This document shows positions 6,711 to 15,161 of a stretch of 64,000 bases of DNA, one piece after another (the first letter of the stretch is position 1; every line of letters starts with the position of its first letter). Below the pieces are notes generated by a model. The model was not told where the DNA came from and did no database searches. It saw nothing but the letters and a program-made list of their open reading frames with translations. Origin of the DNA: Oscillospiraceae bacterium (GTDB lineage Bacteria > Bacillota > Clostridia > Lachnospirales > Lachnospiraceae). Where the stretch lies: assembly GCA_021771715.1 (NCBI GenBank), contig JAETOO010000017.1:1-64000 (forward strand). Direction: 5' to 3'. A program made the translations under genes and the position numbers.

Positions 6711-9371
6711 TTAAAATTCTGTTATGATATCACCGGACAGCTCGCTGTCACTTTTCTGCAGCTTCTCTGCCTTCTCTGTGTTCCAGTAGAGTGACCCGTC
6801 CTCGCAGGAGGCCAGGCAGCCGTCCTTCGCCTGCTGTACCGTCACGCCAAACACCGGAATCTCCGCCTCATCCGCGTACGCGTTGATCGTCCGAACCAGC
6901 TCATCCACCAGCGGGTCCTCCACGCAGAAAATGCAGTCGACCTCGCCGACGAGCTCTGCAGCCGCCAGATCAATCGCCTCAGCATCCGGGATCCGCACTA
7001 CTGTCAGCTCACAGCCATACTCAGCGGCCAGCGCCGCATACTGATCTGCCGCAGCCGAAGCGTCCTTATCGGCCTCCGAGCAGATCACACCGATCCGCTT
7101 CGCCTCCGGGTAAAGCTTCGCTGTAAGCTCGAACAAAGATTTTGCGGTCTCAGTCCCGGCATCTGTTGCTTTCTCCGTTTCGGACTCGTTCTCGGTTTCC
7201 GTTACCTCTTCTGTCTCAGACTCAGACTCGACTTCCGTCACTTTTTCCGTTTCGGACTCAGTTACGGCCTCCGTCAGCTCTTCCGTTTCAGTCTCAGTCT
7301 CGACCTCCGTTGCTTTCTCCGTTTCGGATTCGCTTTCAGTTTCGGTCACTTCTTCCGTCTCAGACTCGGTCCCGGCTTCCGTCGCTTCCTCGGTTTCCAG
7401 CTCGGTCTCAGTTTCCGTCAGTTCTTCCGTTTCGGGCTCGCTTTCGGTTTCGGTCTCAGTCGCGGCTTCCGTCGCTTTCTCGGTTTCCAGCTCGGTCTCA
7501 GTTTCTGTCAACTCTTCCGTCTCGGGCTCGCTTTCAGTTTCTGTCATTTCTTCTGTTTCTGTCTCGGCCTCTGTCACTTCCTCGGTTTCCAGCTCGGTCT
7601 CAGCCTCTGTCATTTCCTCGGTTTCCGTCTCGGTCTCCGGCTCGGATGCCTTTCTGCGGTCTGCGATGTAATCTGCCTCAAAGATGATGCGCTCGTCCAG
7701 CGTGTACTTATCCTCTACCTTTTCAAGGTACTCTGTCATAACATATGCGGGAACGACTTTTTCTCCATCGTCATACAGTATGCGTGACCAGCCGTTCGCG
7801 AGCGTCTCCTTCACGACGACGCTCTTCCCGGCATCTAGAGAACCCATCTTCTCCGATTCTTTGTCAGCCTCCTTGCGGACATTGATGACCTCCTTCACGA
7901 GATACAGCTGGTCGAAGGCACCCACGTACTCCTCTTTCACATATCCATTTGTGAAGCCTTTCTCCGTATCAAACCGGATCCGGCACCATTCTCCGTCCTG
8001 ATCCAGTACGAGCACACGCATCCCCGGCACCAGCGTCGCGACAATCTCCGCCTCCGTGGAAGGCGACTCACGGACAATCAGACGGTCCGTCACAACCACG
8101 ATCCCGGAGAGCGGAGCTTCCGTCTCCGGCTCAGTCATTTCCTCGGTTTCCGTGACAGCCTCAGTTGCTTCCTCCGTCTCGGTTATCTCTTCCGTCTCCG
8201 CTTCCGTCGGCTCCTCGGTCTCTGTGACAGCCTCAGGCATCTCTTCTGTTTCTGTGACAGTCTCAGTCACTTCCTCCGTCTCAGGCTCAGCTTCGGTCAC
8301 TTCCTCCGTCTCTGTCTCAACTTCGGTTGCTTCTTCTGTCTCAGTCCCAGTTTCAGTCACTTCCTCCGTCTCTGTCTCTGCTTCGGTCACTTCCTCAGTC
8401 TCGGTCTCAACTTCGGTTGCTTCTTCTGTCTCAGTCCCAGTTTCAGTCACTTCCTCCGTCTCTGTCTCTGCTTCGGTCACTTCCTCCGTCTCGGTTTCAA
8501 CTTCGGTTGCTTCTTCTGTCTCAGTCTCGGTTTCGGTCGCTTCCTCAGTCTCAGGCTCGGTTTCGGTCACTTCCTCCGTCACTTCTTCCGTAGCTGCCTC
8601 AGTCGCCTCCTCCGTCTCAGTTTCAGTCGCTTCCTCAGTTTCAGCTACTTCTTCCGTAGCAGCCTCAGTCACTTCCTCTGTCTCCGCGACAGTCTCGGTC
8701 GCTCCCTCGGTCTCTGTCTCCGTCACCTTCTCGGTTTCCGTAACAGCCTCCGTCGCTTTCTCCGTTTCCGTCTCCTCGGTCTCTGACTCGCTCTCCGTCC
8801 GCGCACTTGTCTCTGTCTCGACGGCGGAGGACGCAGCACCCTCCTTTGTCTCCGGCTGCGGTGCGTCTACGGCTGTCTCACCTTTCAGTTCCGGCTGCTG
8901 CTTTGTCGTCTCCGGCTCTGCTGCCTCTGTCTCCGTCTTCCCGTCCGACTTCTTTCCGGAGGTTCCGGTCTTGCCGGCATCTGTTTCCGTCTGCTTCTCA
9001 GACTCGTCCGCTGCCTGCTTTCCGCTCTTGCGGTCCGCCTTCACGGTCTCGCTCTGAAGCTCCTCGACTGCGAGCTCCTCCGTCTCATTCTCACCCTCGA
9101 CGATCACCTCGTCCGAATCCTCCACGCCCTGCTTCCCGGACTTCCGCGCAGTCCCTATGGTGAGCTCATCCGTCTGCATCTCGGCCGCTCCGGCCGGCTG
9201 CTCGGTTTCCGCCTCGGAGGCAATCTCCGTCTCAGTCTCCCCCACGACCTCCATATCCGCAATTTTAACGGTCTGGCCTTCCGTCTCCGGCTGCTTCTTT
9301 GAGCCGCAGCCCGCTGCCAGCAGCGCCACCATTGATAGTCCGATCATTCCTCTTACAACTCTATACTTCAT
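6711..9371 (-). CDS. Thr/Glu-repeat lipoprotein with two SH3-like domains and a partial substrate-binding domain
   Basis: An 886-residue secreted protein. A signal peptide ends in the lipobox LLAAGC (about residue 18-23), so it is probably lipid-anchored. Residues about 90-420 are an acidic run of Glu-Thr repeats. Two bacterial SH3-type domains follow (about 425-490 and 495-560), suggesting cell-wall or peptide binding. A second Glu-Thr tract spans about 570-735. The last 150 residues (starting near KRIGVICSEADKD, with a GEVDCIFCVEDP region) resemble part of an ABC_sub_bind (TrpX/YkwX-like, PF04392) fold, shorter than the usual domain. The tracts are probably stalks spanning the wall. The domain assignments come from pattern recognition only, and the function is unknown. 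The M18 gene follows at 33 bases. Confidence 0.8.
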   Translation of the reverse strand: MKYRVVRGMIGLSMVALLAAGCGSKKQPETEGQTVKIADMEVVGETETEIASEAETEQPAGAAEMQTDELTIGTARKSGKQGVEDSDEVIVEGENETEELAVEELQSETVKADRKSGKQAADESEKQTETDAGKTGTSGKKSDGKTETEAAEPETTKQQPELKGETAVDAPQPETKEGAASSAVETETSARTESESETEETETEKATEAVTETEKVTETETEGATETVAETEEVTEAATEEVAETEEATETETEEATEAATEEVTEEVTETEPETEEATETETETEEATEVETETEEVTEAETETEEVTETGTETEEATEVETETEEVTEAETETEEVTETGTETEEATEVETETEEVTEAEPETEEVTETVTETEEMPEAVTETEEPTEAETEEITETEEATEAVTETEEMTEPETEAPLSGIVVVTDRLIVRESPSTEAEIVATLVPGMRVLVLDQDGEWCRIRFDTEKGFTNGYVKEEYVGAFDQLYLVKEVINVRKEADKESEKMGSLDAGKSVVVKETLANGWSRILYDDGEKVVPAYVMTEYLEKVEDKYTLDERIIFEADYIADRRKASEPETETETEEMTEAETELETEEVTEAETETEEMTETESEPETEELTETETELETEKATEAATETETESEPETEELTETETELETEEATEAGTESETEEVTETESESETEKATEVETETETEELTEAVTESETEKVTEVESESETEEVTETENESETEKATDAGTETAKSLFELTAKLYPEAKRIGVICSEADKDASAAADQYAALAAEYGCELTVVRIPDAEAIDLAAAELVGEVDCIFCVEDPLVDELVRTINAYADEAEIPVFGVTVQQAKDGCLASCEDGSLYWNTEKAEKLQKSDSELSGDIITEF
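8321..8510. repeat. 90-bp tandem repeats inside the Thr/Glu lipoprotein gene
   Basis: Units at 8321-8410 and 8411-8500, with the start of a third at 8501, are nearly identical. They are the most regular part of a larger degenerate Glu-Thr coding tract (about 8100-8770, with a second tract at 7150-7650). Such arrays usually vary in length between strains. Confidence 0.9.
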
Positions 9372-9550
9372 ACCCCTGTCCTTTCTTAATATATGCTCTG
9401 TCCTCCTGGCATTACGGTTCAGTCTAAAGCCAGGCTGATACCTCTCAACATCTCTGTGCCGGGGAATCCCCGTTGTCCCTTCGCCGCGGGCCTCCCCGCA
9501 TCAGATAAAGCTTGTGTCGCCAAAGTTCCACATTCCTCCTCCACAAGCAG

Positions 9551-9577
9551 AAAACGCCTCAGAACCTGAGGCGTTTT
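9551..9577 (-). terminator. Intrinsic terminator of pnp
   Basis: A perfect palindrome, AAAACGCCTCAG and CTGAGGCGTTTT around a 3-base loop, lies 75 bases after the pnp stop with a T-run on the minus strand. The rest of the 280-base gap 9372-9652 shows nothing else I can support. Confidence 0.85.
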
Positions 9578-9652
9578 CCATCTGACGATCGTCAACGACT
9601 GTCAGGTTCTCTCTTTATCTATGACATTTGCTTTTCCCTGACTGGTTGCGTT

Positions 9653-11746
9653 TTATTTCTTTTCTTTTACATCCTTGATGCTGAAACTCATTCTGCCCAT
9701 CTTGTCCTTGCCGAGGCAGACCACCTTCACATGGTCGCCCAGTGTCAGGACGTCCTCGACGCGGTTGATGCGCTCCTTCGCGATCTTGGAGATGTGGACC
9801 ATGCCCTCCTTGCCCGGAGCGAACTCGATGAACGCGCCGAACTCCTTGATGCTGACCACATCGCCCTCCAGGATCTGACCTGCCTCGAAGTCCGTCACAA
9901 TCGTTGTAACCATCTTCGCAGCCTTTTCCATCATCTCCTGGTCGGTGCCGCAGATCGACACACTTCCGTCGTCCGTGATATCAATCTTCACGCCGGTGCG
10001 CTCGATGATCGTGTTGATCGTCTTGCCGCGCTGTCCGACGACATCGCCGATCTTCTGCGGGTCGATGGTCAGAGAGATGATCTTCGGAGCATACTTGCTG
10101 ACCTCCGGTCTCGGCTCTGCGATGCACGGAAGCATGATCTCCTTCAGGATATACTCTCTCGCCTCGCGCGTCCTGCGGATCGCCTCCTCGACGATCGGCC
10201 GGGTCAGACCGTGAATCTTGATATCCATCTGGATCGCCGTGATTCCCTCGAAGGTTCCGGCTACCTTAAAGTCCATATCTCCGAAGAAGTCCTCAAGGCC
10301 CTGGATATCGGTCAGCACCAGATAGTCATCGTCCGTATCGCCCGTCACCAGTCCGCAGGAGATACCTGCCACCGGACGCTTGATCGGCACGCCTGCCGCC
10401 ATCAGCGACATCGTCGACGCACAGATACTTGCCTGCGACGTGGAGCCGTTCGACTCAAACGTCTCGGACACCGTGCGGATCGCATACGGGAAATCCTCCT
10501 CGGACGGAATCATCGGGAGCAGTGCCTTCTCAGCCAGCGCGCCATGTCCGATCTCACGGCGTCCCGGTCCGCGGCTGACCTTCGTCTCACCTACGGAGTA
10601 GGACGGGAAATTGTAGTGGTGCATGTAGCGCTTGCACGTGATATTCTCGTCAAGCCCGTCCACCTTCTGAACCTCAGAGAGCGGCGCAAGCGTCGTGACC
10701 GTGCAGATCTGTGTCTGTCCTCTTGTGAACATCGCGGATCCGTGCACTCTCGGAATAATGTCGACCTCCGCAGCCAGCGGGCGGATCTGGTTGATCGCAC
10801 GTCCGTCCGGGCGCTTGTGATCCTTCAGGATCATCTTGCGGACCGTCTTCTTCTGGTACTGGTAAATCGCCTCCGGCAGCACTGCGAGCCACTCCTCGTT
10901 GTCGGCAAACGCCTCCTCGAGCTTCGCAGTCACCTGGCGAATGTTCTCTTCTCTCACCTGCTTGACATCGGTAAATACCGCCGTCTCCATCTCCTCCGGC
11001 GTCACGATCTCGCGCATTCTCGCAAACAGCTCCTCCGGGATCGCACAGCTCTCATATGTGTGCTTCGGCTTGCCGACGTCCGCCACGATCTGATCAATAA
11101 ACCGGATGATCTCGAGGTTGATCGCATGGCACTTGTAGATCGCATCGATCATGAGCTCTTCCTTGACCTCGTTCGCGCCGGCCTCGATCATGATGACCTT
11201 CTCCCTCGTGGAGGCAACGGTCAGCTGCAGGTCCCCCTTGTCCCACTGAACCTGGGACGGGTTCACGATCAGCTCTCCGTCCACGAGACCCATCTGCGTC
11301 ATCGCGCACGGGCCGTCGAACGGAATGTCCGAGATGCAGGTCGCAATCGCTGTGCCCAGCATCGCAGTCAGCTCCGGACGGCACTCCGGATCCACGGACA
11401 TCACCATGTTGTTCAAGGTCACATCGTTGCGGTAATCCTTCGGGAACAGCGGGCGCATCGGACGGTCGATGACACGACAGGTCAGAACCGCGTTCTCGGA
11501 AGCCTTGCCCTCTCTCTTGTTAAATCCGCCCGGGATCTTGCCCACAGAATAAAACTTCTCCTCATACTCTACGCTCAGCGGGAAGAAATCAATGCCCTCC
11601 CTCGGCTTCTCAGACGCGGTCGCCGTCGAAAGCACCGTCGTATCGCCGTAATGCATAAATGCGCAGCCATTTGCCTGTGCGCCCACACGCCCGATATCCA
11701 CCGTCAGCGTCCGGCCGCCAAGCTCCATTGAATAACTCTTGTACAT
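9653..11746 (-). CDS. pnp: Polyribonucleotide nucleotidyltransferase (PNPase)
   Basis: A 697-residue phosphorolytic 3'-5' exoribonuclease that degrades mRNA and can add tails, acting as a trimer. Two RNase PH-like domains occupy about residues 1-540 (FNKREGK and RPMRPLFP in the first, HYNFPSYSVGE and RREIGHGALAE in the second). A KH domain (about 553-620) and an S1 domain (about 622-690, with FGAFIEFAPGKEGMVHIS) follow. The start was placed at the ATG at 11746 behind AAGGAG, 21 codons inside the longest open frame, matching family length. It sits directly downstream of rpsO, the common bacterial order. Confidence 0.97.
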   Translation of the reverse strand: MYKSYSMELGGRTLTVDIGRVGAQANGCAFMHYGDTTVLSTATASEKPREGIDFFPLSVEYEEKFYSVGKIPGGFNKREGKASENAVLTCRVIDRPMRPLFPKDYRNDVTLNNMVMSVDPECRPELTAMLGTAIATCISDIPFDGPCAMTQMGLVDGELIVNPSQVQWDKGDLQLTVASTREKVIMIEAGANEVKEELMIDAIYKCHAINLEIIRFIDQIVADVGKPKHTYESCAIPEELFARMREIVTPEEMETAVFTDVKQVREENIRQVTAKLEEAFADNEEWLAVLPEAIYQYQKKTVRKMILKDHKRPDGRAINQIRPLAAEVDIIPRVHGSAMFTRGQTQICTVTTLAPLSEVQKVDGLDENITCKRYMHHYNFPSYSVGETKVSRGPGRREIGHGALAEKALLPMIPSEEDFPYAIRTVSETFESNGSTSQASICASTMSLMAAGVPIKRPVAGISCGLVTGDTDDDYLVLTDIQGLEDFFGDMDFKVAGTFEGITAIQMDIKIHGLTRPIVEEAIRRTREAREYILKEIMLPCIAEPRPEVSKYAPKIISLTIDPQKIGDVVGQRGKTINTIIERTGVKIDITDDGSVSICGTDQEMMEKAAKMVTTIVTDFEAGQILEGDVVSIKEFGAFIEFAPGKEGMVHISKIAKERINRVEDVLTLGDHVKVVCLGKDKMGRMSFSIKDVKEKK

Positions 11747-11987
11747 ACTCTGTCTCCTTTTCTTACTCCAGCACCTGTGCAGACCGTCCGTCTGCCGCTC
11801 TAAACTCATCCGCGGGCCCGAAAACGAATATCTGCAAGAGTCCGAAACTACTGCAAAACAGATTTCCCATCCTCAAAAATCCGCTTTGCAGTGGTCTCGG
11901 GGAACTTCCTGCAGACCGGCTTCCTCCCGCGGCTCCTGCCCTGTGCCACATGGCACGCGCAGAACACATCTCCACTTGACGCAGAAC

Positions 11988-12013
11988 AAGGGCGGAAAGA
12001 AACTCCCGCCCTT
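11988..12013 (-). terminator. Hairpin terminator after rpsO
   Basis: The arms AAGGGCGG (11988-11995) and CCGCCCTT (12006-12013) form an 8-bp stem 10 bases past the rpsO stop. The following minus-strand bases (GTTCTGC) are only weakly U-rich, so it may attenuate rather than fully stop transcription into pnp. The remaining gap 11747-11987 carries no gene that I can see. Confidence 0.6.
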
Positions 12014-12023
12014 ATTGTCTCAA

Positions 12024-12290
12024 TTACTTTCTGATACCAAGTTTTGCGATCAGGGCACGATAGCCTTCCAGATCCGTCTTCTTCAGATATGCGAGAAGTC
12101 CACGTCTCTGTCCTACCATCTTCAGAAGTCCTCTTCTGGAATGATGATCCTTCGGGTTGTTCTTCAGATGCTCGGTGAGCTCCTGAATCCGTGCGGTCAG
12201 GACTGCGATCTGCACCTCCGGCGAACCTGTGTCGCCCGGCTTTCTTGCGTACTCATTGATAATTGCTGTTTTCTTTTCCTTTGAAATCAT
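12024..12290 (-). CDS. rpsO: 30S ribosomal protein S15
   Basis: An 88-residue protein of the small ribosomal subunit that binds 16S rRNA early in assembly. The diagnostic signature [10 protein letters not shown], the LTEHLK block and [22 protein letters not shown] are present. The ATG at 12290 follows AGGAGG at an ideal distance. It has its own promoter inside the nusA-infB region and is followed by pnp. Confidence 0.97.
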   Translation of the reverse strand: MISKEKKTAIINEYARKPGDTGSPEVQIAVLTARIQELTEHLKNNPKDHHSRRGLLKMVGQRRGLLAYLKKTDLEGYRALIAKLGIRK

Positions 12291-12310
12291 GATTCTCCTC
12301 CTAATATTAT

Positions 12311-12361
12311 CGCCTGACACCAAGACGGCGGTCGGAGTCGTCCATCCCGCTGAGTGTCGGC
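12311..12361 (-). promoter_or_regulatory. Stem-loop in the rpsO leader, possible S15 autoregulatory site
   Basis: The arms GCCTGACAC (12312-12320) and GTGTCGGC (12354-12361) close an internal structure in the short mRNA leader directly before the rpsO ribosome-binding site. S15 is known to bind its own leader in many bacteria. Whether it does so here is inferred from position only. Confidence 0.35.
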
Positions 12362-12379
12362 TGAAACTCATACCACCAA

Positions 12380-12408
12380 ACTATAACACAGAAATCAAGG
12401 GGCGTCAA
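12380..12408 (-). promoter_or_regulatory. Sigma-70-type promoter of rpsO
   Basis: On the minus strand, -35 TTGACG (12403-12408), a 17-base spacer and -10 TATAGT (12380-12385). It lies between the dispersed repeat and rpsO, so rpsO-pnp can be expressed apart from the upstream operon. Confidence 0.7.
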
Positions 12409-12428
12409 CTACTGATTTTGTCTCAACA

Positions 12429-12645
12429 GTTCAGCCATGCAATAAAAATGGGAAGACAGGCCGTGCAAGCTCGCTTGCTAAGGACTGTATTACCATTTTG
12501 GAATGGGCAGAACGGTGCTGAGTCCCAGTGGGACTCGTTTAGCACCGACCGAAGCGGAGCGTAGATCCATTCAGCCACAGACAGGAGCTGCGATAGCAGC
12601 GGATAGTCTGCGAAGCAGACGGGTCTGTGGCTTGCATGGCGTCCT
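12429..12645 (-). repeat. Dispersed structured intergenic element, copy 1 (long form)
   Basis: About 217 bases running from GTTCAGCC to GCGTCC that recur at 22352-22516 and in part at 59415-59492. Read on the minus strand it starts right after the stop codon at 12646. It folds into an outer stem GCCACAGAC/GTCTGTGGC enclosing two hairpins (CGTCTGC/GCAGAC and GCTGC/GCAGC). A large inserted hairpin (GAGTCCC/GGGACTC inside GGTGCT/AGCACC) follows, then a stem AAATGG/CCATTT enclosing GCAAGC/GCTTGC. The insert at about 12512-12570 is absent from copy 2. Confidence 0.9.
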
Positions 12646-13092
12646 CTACGCCCCCGCCCTGACCGCATAAAACAGAAAAATCGCGCAGCCGCCCAAAACC
12701 AGAAGCGTCCCGAGAACCTTGCACTGGAACGAGAGGATCTGCCACTTGTTTCTCCGGAAAATCTGAAAGTGTTCCGGGTGTTCCGGGTCGTAGCTCAGCC
12801 ATACCCGGTCGTTCAAGTGGTAGGGGCAGGGGTACGTGTCGGCGGGATCCGTGACCTTCACGGGACGGCCGTCCGCATAGAACTCAAAGACCGCCGCGAG
12901 GCGGTTGTGGTACTCTGAGAGGGAGGATTCCCCCTCCCGCGGCACCGCCACGATGTCGACGACGCGCGCCTCCGCCTGCTCCCGGTAGGGCAGCCCCCTG
13001 TGGGAAACCATTCTGAGCAGCACACTGGCAGCAGCCGCGACGCCGCCCAGAAGGATCAGTATGATGCTCGCATTCCACAGCTCATGAGACAC
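12646..13092 (-). CDS. Small membrane protein, DUF3592-like
   Basis: A 148-residue protein with a hydrophobic segment at each end (about residues 9-27 and 123-143) and a soluble middle. The middle carries ARVVDIV and WLSYDPEHPEHFQI, as seen in DUF3592-type proteins; its function is unknown. The start is a GTG at 13092, supported by AAAGGAG 7 bases upstream, and it overlaps the end of ribF by 11 bases. It is therefore translationally coupled to the infB operon, and its stop abuts the dispersed repeat. Confidence 0.7.
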   Translation of the reverse strand: MSHELWNASIILILLGGVAAAASVLLRMVSHRGLPYREQAEARVVDIVAVPREGESSLSEYHNRLAAVFEFYADGRPVKVTDPADTYPCPYHLNDRVWLSYDPEHPEHFQIFRRNKWQILSFQCKVLGTLLVLGGCAIFLFYAVRAGA

Positions 13093-13978
13093 GAAAATAC
13101 TCCTTTCCGGACCGAATATCCTTCTGCATCTGCGCCTTCAGCGCTTCCACCGATTCAAATTTCTGCTCCGGCCGGCAAAAATGCAGCAGCTGCACCTCCG
13201 CCTCGCGGCCATAGATATCCTGATGGAAATCGTACAGATACGTCTCGACGCCCAGGAACGATCCGTCGACCGTCGGCTTGAAGCCGATGTTCGTCACGCC
13301 CTGATACTGCATGCCCCCGGAGTACACGTCGCTGCAGTAGACGCCGCACGGCGGCAGCAGCTTGCCCGGCTCCGGGATCAGGTTGACGGTCGGCATCCCG
13401 AGCCTGCGCCCGAGCTGCTTTCCATGCTGCACGACGCCGCGCACCGGGTACGCGTAGCCGAGCAGCTCGCGCACCAGCTCCATGTCGCCTCTGGCCAGCG
13501 CCTCCTTGACATAGGTGCTGCTGATCTCCCGCTCCCCGAAGCGCTCCTTCTCCACGACAAGGACCTTCAGGTCGTACCGCTCCTGCACTCTTTGAAGCAG
13601 CCCGACATCTCCGGCGCGGTTGTGTCCGAAGTGAAAATCCGTGCCGACCACCACATAGGACGCGTGCAGCCGCTCCTTGAGCACCTTCCAAATGAACTCC
13701 TCCGGCTCCATCCCGAGAATCTCCGCCGTGAACGGGCAGCGGATCATGCAGTCGATATTGTACCGGCTGACCATCTCGCGCTTCTCCTCGGGCGAGAGCA
13801 GGTAGGGCCGCTCGTCCGGCGCAATCGCGAACACCACGGTCTCAAGCCCCTTTTCCGAGAGCTCTGCGACCTGCCGGATCAGCTTCTGATGCCCGCGGTG
13901 CACGCCGTCGAACTTTCCGAGCGTCACCACGGAAGGTCTGTCACAATAAAAATCTGTTGTATGATCAAAATATTTCAT
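13082..13978 (-). CDS. ribF: Bifunctional riboflavin kinase/FAD synthetase
   Basis: A 298-residue enzyme converting riboflavin to FMN and then FAD. The N-terminal nucleotidyl-transferase half has GKFDGVHRGHQ (about residue 21) and ISSTYVKEAL (about 150). The C-terminal flavokinase half has GRRLGMPTVNL (about 188) and GVTNIGFKPTVDG (about 223). The ATG at 13978 follows GGAGTGAGAGCC and lies 7 bases after the truB stop. It is part of the nusA-infB operon, and together with the FMN riboswitch-controlled ribU at 25 kb it makes the cell's flavin supply route. Confidence 0.95.
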   Translation of the reverse strand: MKYFDHTTDFYCDRPSVVTLGKFDGVHRGHQKLIRQVAELSEKGLETVVFAIAPDERPYLLSPEEKREMVSRYNIDCMIRCPFTAEILGMEPEEFIWKVLKERLHASYVVVGTDFHFGHNRAGDVGLLQRVQERYDLKVLVVEKERFGEREISSTYVKEALARGDMELVRELLGYAYPVRGVVQHGKQLGRRLGMPTVNLIPEPGKLLPPCGVYCSDVYSGGMQYQGVTNIGFKPTVDGSFLGVETYLYDFHQDIYGREAEVQLLHFCRPEQKFESVEALKAQMQKDIRSGKEYFRVS

Positions 13979-13985
13979 CCGGCTC

Positions 13986-15053
13986 TCACTCCACGCTCCC
14001 TGTTCCAAGAAACATCTTCACGGGCCAGTAGAGGCCGCGCGCTTCCTTCCACTCGTAAATCGCCAGAAACCTCCCGCGCCGGTCATACACGCGGTACCTG
14101 CCGGCTCCGTTTTGTCTGTTTTCGCCTGCTGATCCGTCTTCCGTGTGCCTGGTATCCTCTGCCAACACGTCCTCTTTGCGTCTGGCTTTCTCCAGCAGTC
14201 CGTCTGCATGAGGCTTGTCTGCACCCTCTGCCGAAGTTCCCCGCCCAACCGTAGGTGTACCTTCTGTCTCATCTACATGCGCCAGCCTGTCGTCCGCCTC
14301 AAACGGGTTCCCGTTTCTCACCAACCGCTCCCCGGCCTCCGTCAGCTGCAGGGCCGGGTACTGCCGGAACACCTCATCCGTTCCGAGCACGAGCTCGTCC
14401 AGGCGGCCCTCGTCCCGCTTTTTCTCGATCTCAGACAACCGCACGCTGTGCTCTGCGGAAAACGGGCCGACCGCCGTGCGCACCAGCGACTCCATGCATC
14501 CGCCGCACCCGAGCGCGCCTCCGATGTCGTGGCAGAGCGTCCGGATGTACGTTCCCTTCGAGCAGGTGACGGATATCGTCACGCGCGGCAGCTCGATTTT
14601 CTCGACCTCGATCCGGCGGACCGTGATTTGACGCGCCTTGCGCTCCACCTCGATCCCCTTCCGCGCGAGCTCGTAAAGCTTCTGCCCGTTCACCTTCAGC
14701 GCAGAGTACATCGGCGGCACCTGCCAGAGCGTCCCGACAAACGACGCGATGCAAGCGCGCACCTGCTCCTCGCCGCAGGTGACCGGATGCTCCTGCGTGA
14801 CCGTTCCCGTCGCATCCTGCGTATCGGTCACCTTTCCGAGCAGCAGCACTGCGCGGTAAGTCTTCTCGTGATCCGTCAAGAGCTCACAGACCTTCGTCGC
14901 GCTGCCAAGGCAGACCGGCAGCACGCCCTCCGCCTCCGGGTCCAGCGTCCCCGTATGGCCGATTTTTTTCTGTTTCAGAATACCGCGGAGCTTCGCCACC
15001 ACGTCATGTGAGGTGAAGCCCCGCTCCTTGTATACATTGATGATTCCGTCCAC
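13986..15053 (-). CDS. truB: tRNA pseudouridine(55) synthase
   Basis: A 355-residue enzyme that makes pseudouridine 55 in the T-loop of tRNAs. The catalytic aspartate lies in HTGTLDPEAEGVLPVCLG (about residue 35). KTYRAVLLLG, VPPMYSALKVNGQKLYELARKG and GTYIRTLCHDIG follow. The start was taken as a GTG at 15053 behind TGAGGAAA; an upstream in-frame start cannot be excluded. Oddity: a hydrophilic, low-complexity insert of roughly 55 residues (about 256-312) separates the catalytic domain from the C-terminal PUA-like strand region (YRVYDRRGRFLAIYEWK). Confidence 0.93.
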   Translation of the reverse strand: MDGIINVYKERGFTSHDVVAKLRGILKQKKIGHTGTLDPEAEGVLPVCLGSATKVCELLTDHEKTYRAVLLLGKVTDTQDATGTVTQEHPVTCGEEQVRACIASFVGTLWQVPPMYSALKVNGQKLYELARKGIEVERKARQITVRRIEVEKIELPRVTISVTCSKGTYIRTLCHDIGGALGCGGCMESLVRTAVGPFSAEHSVRLSEIEKKRDEGRLDELVLGTDEVFRQYPALQLTEAGERLVRNGNPFEADDRLAHVDETEGTPTVGRGTSAEGADKPHADGLLEKARRKEDVLAEDTRHTEDGSAGENRQNGAGRYRVYDRRGRFLAIYEWKEARGLYWPVKMFLGTGSVE

Positions 15054-15161
15054 GCCAATTTCCTCAATCCTGTGCGCCCCGGTATCGCGCTCGACAACGA
15101 ACTGCACCAAACTCACAGAATGCGTTTCGAGTGATTTGATGATCCGCGATACCAGCTCCTG

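Noticed and set aside
8056-9057. Long plus-strand Ser/Val-rich open frame opposite the lipoprotein gene
   Set aside because: It is the antisense shadow of the Glu-Thr repeats. The minus frame has a signal peptide, folded domains and normal codon use.
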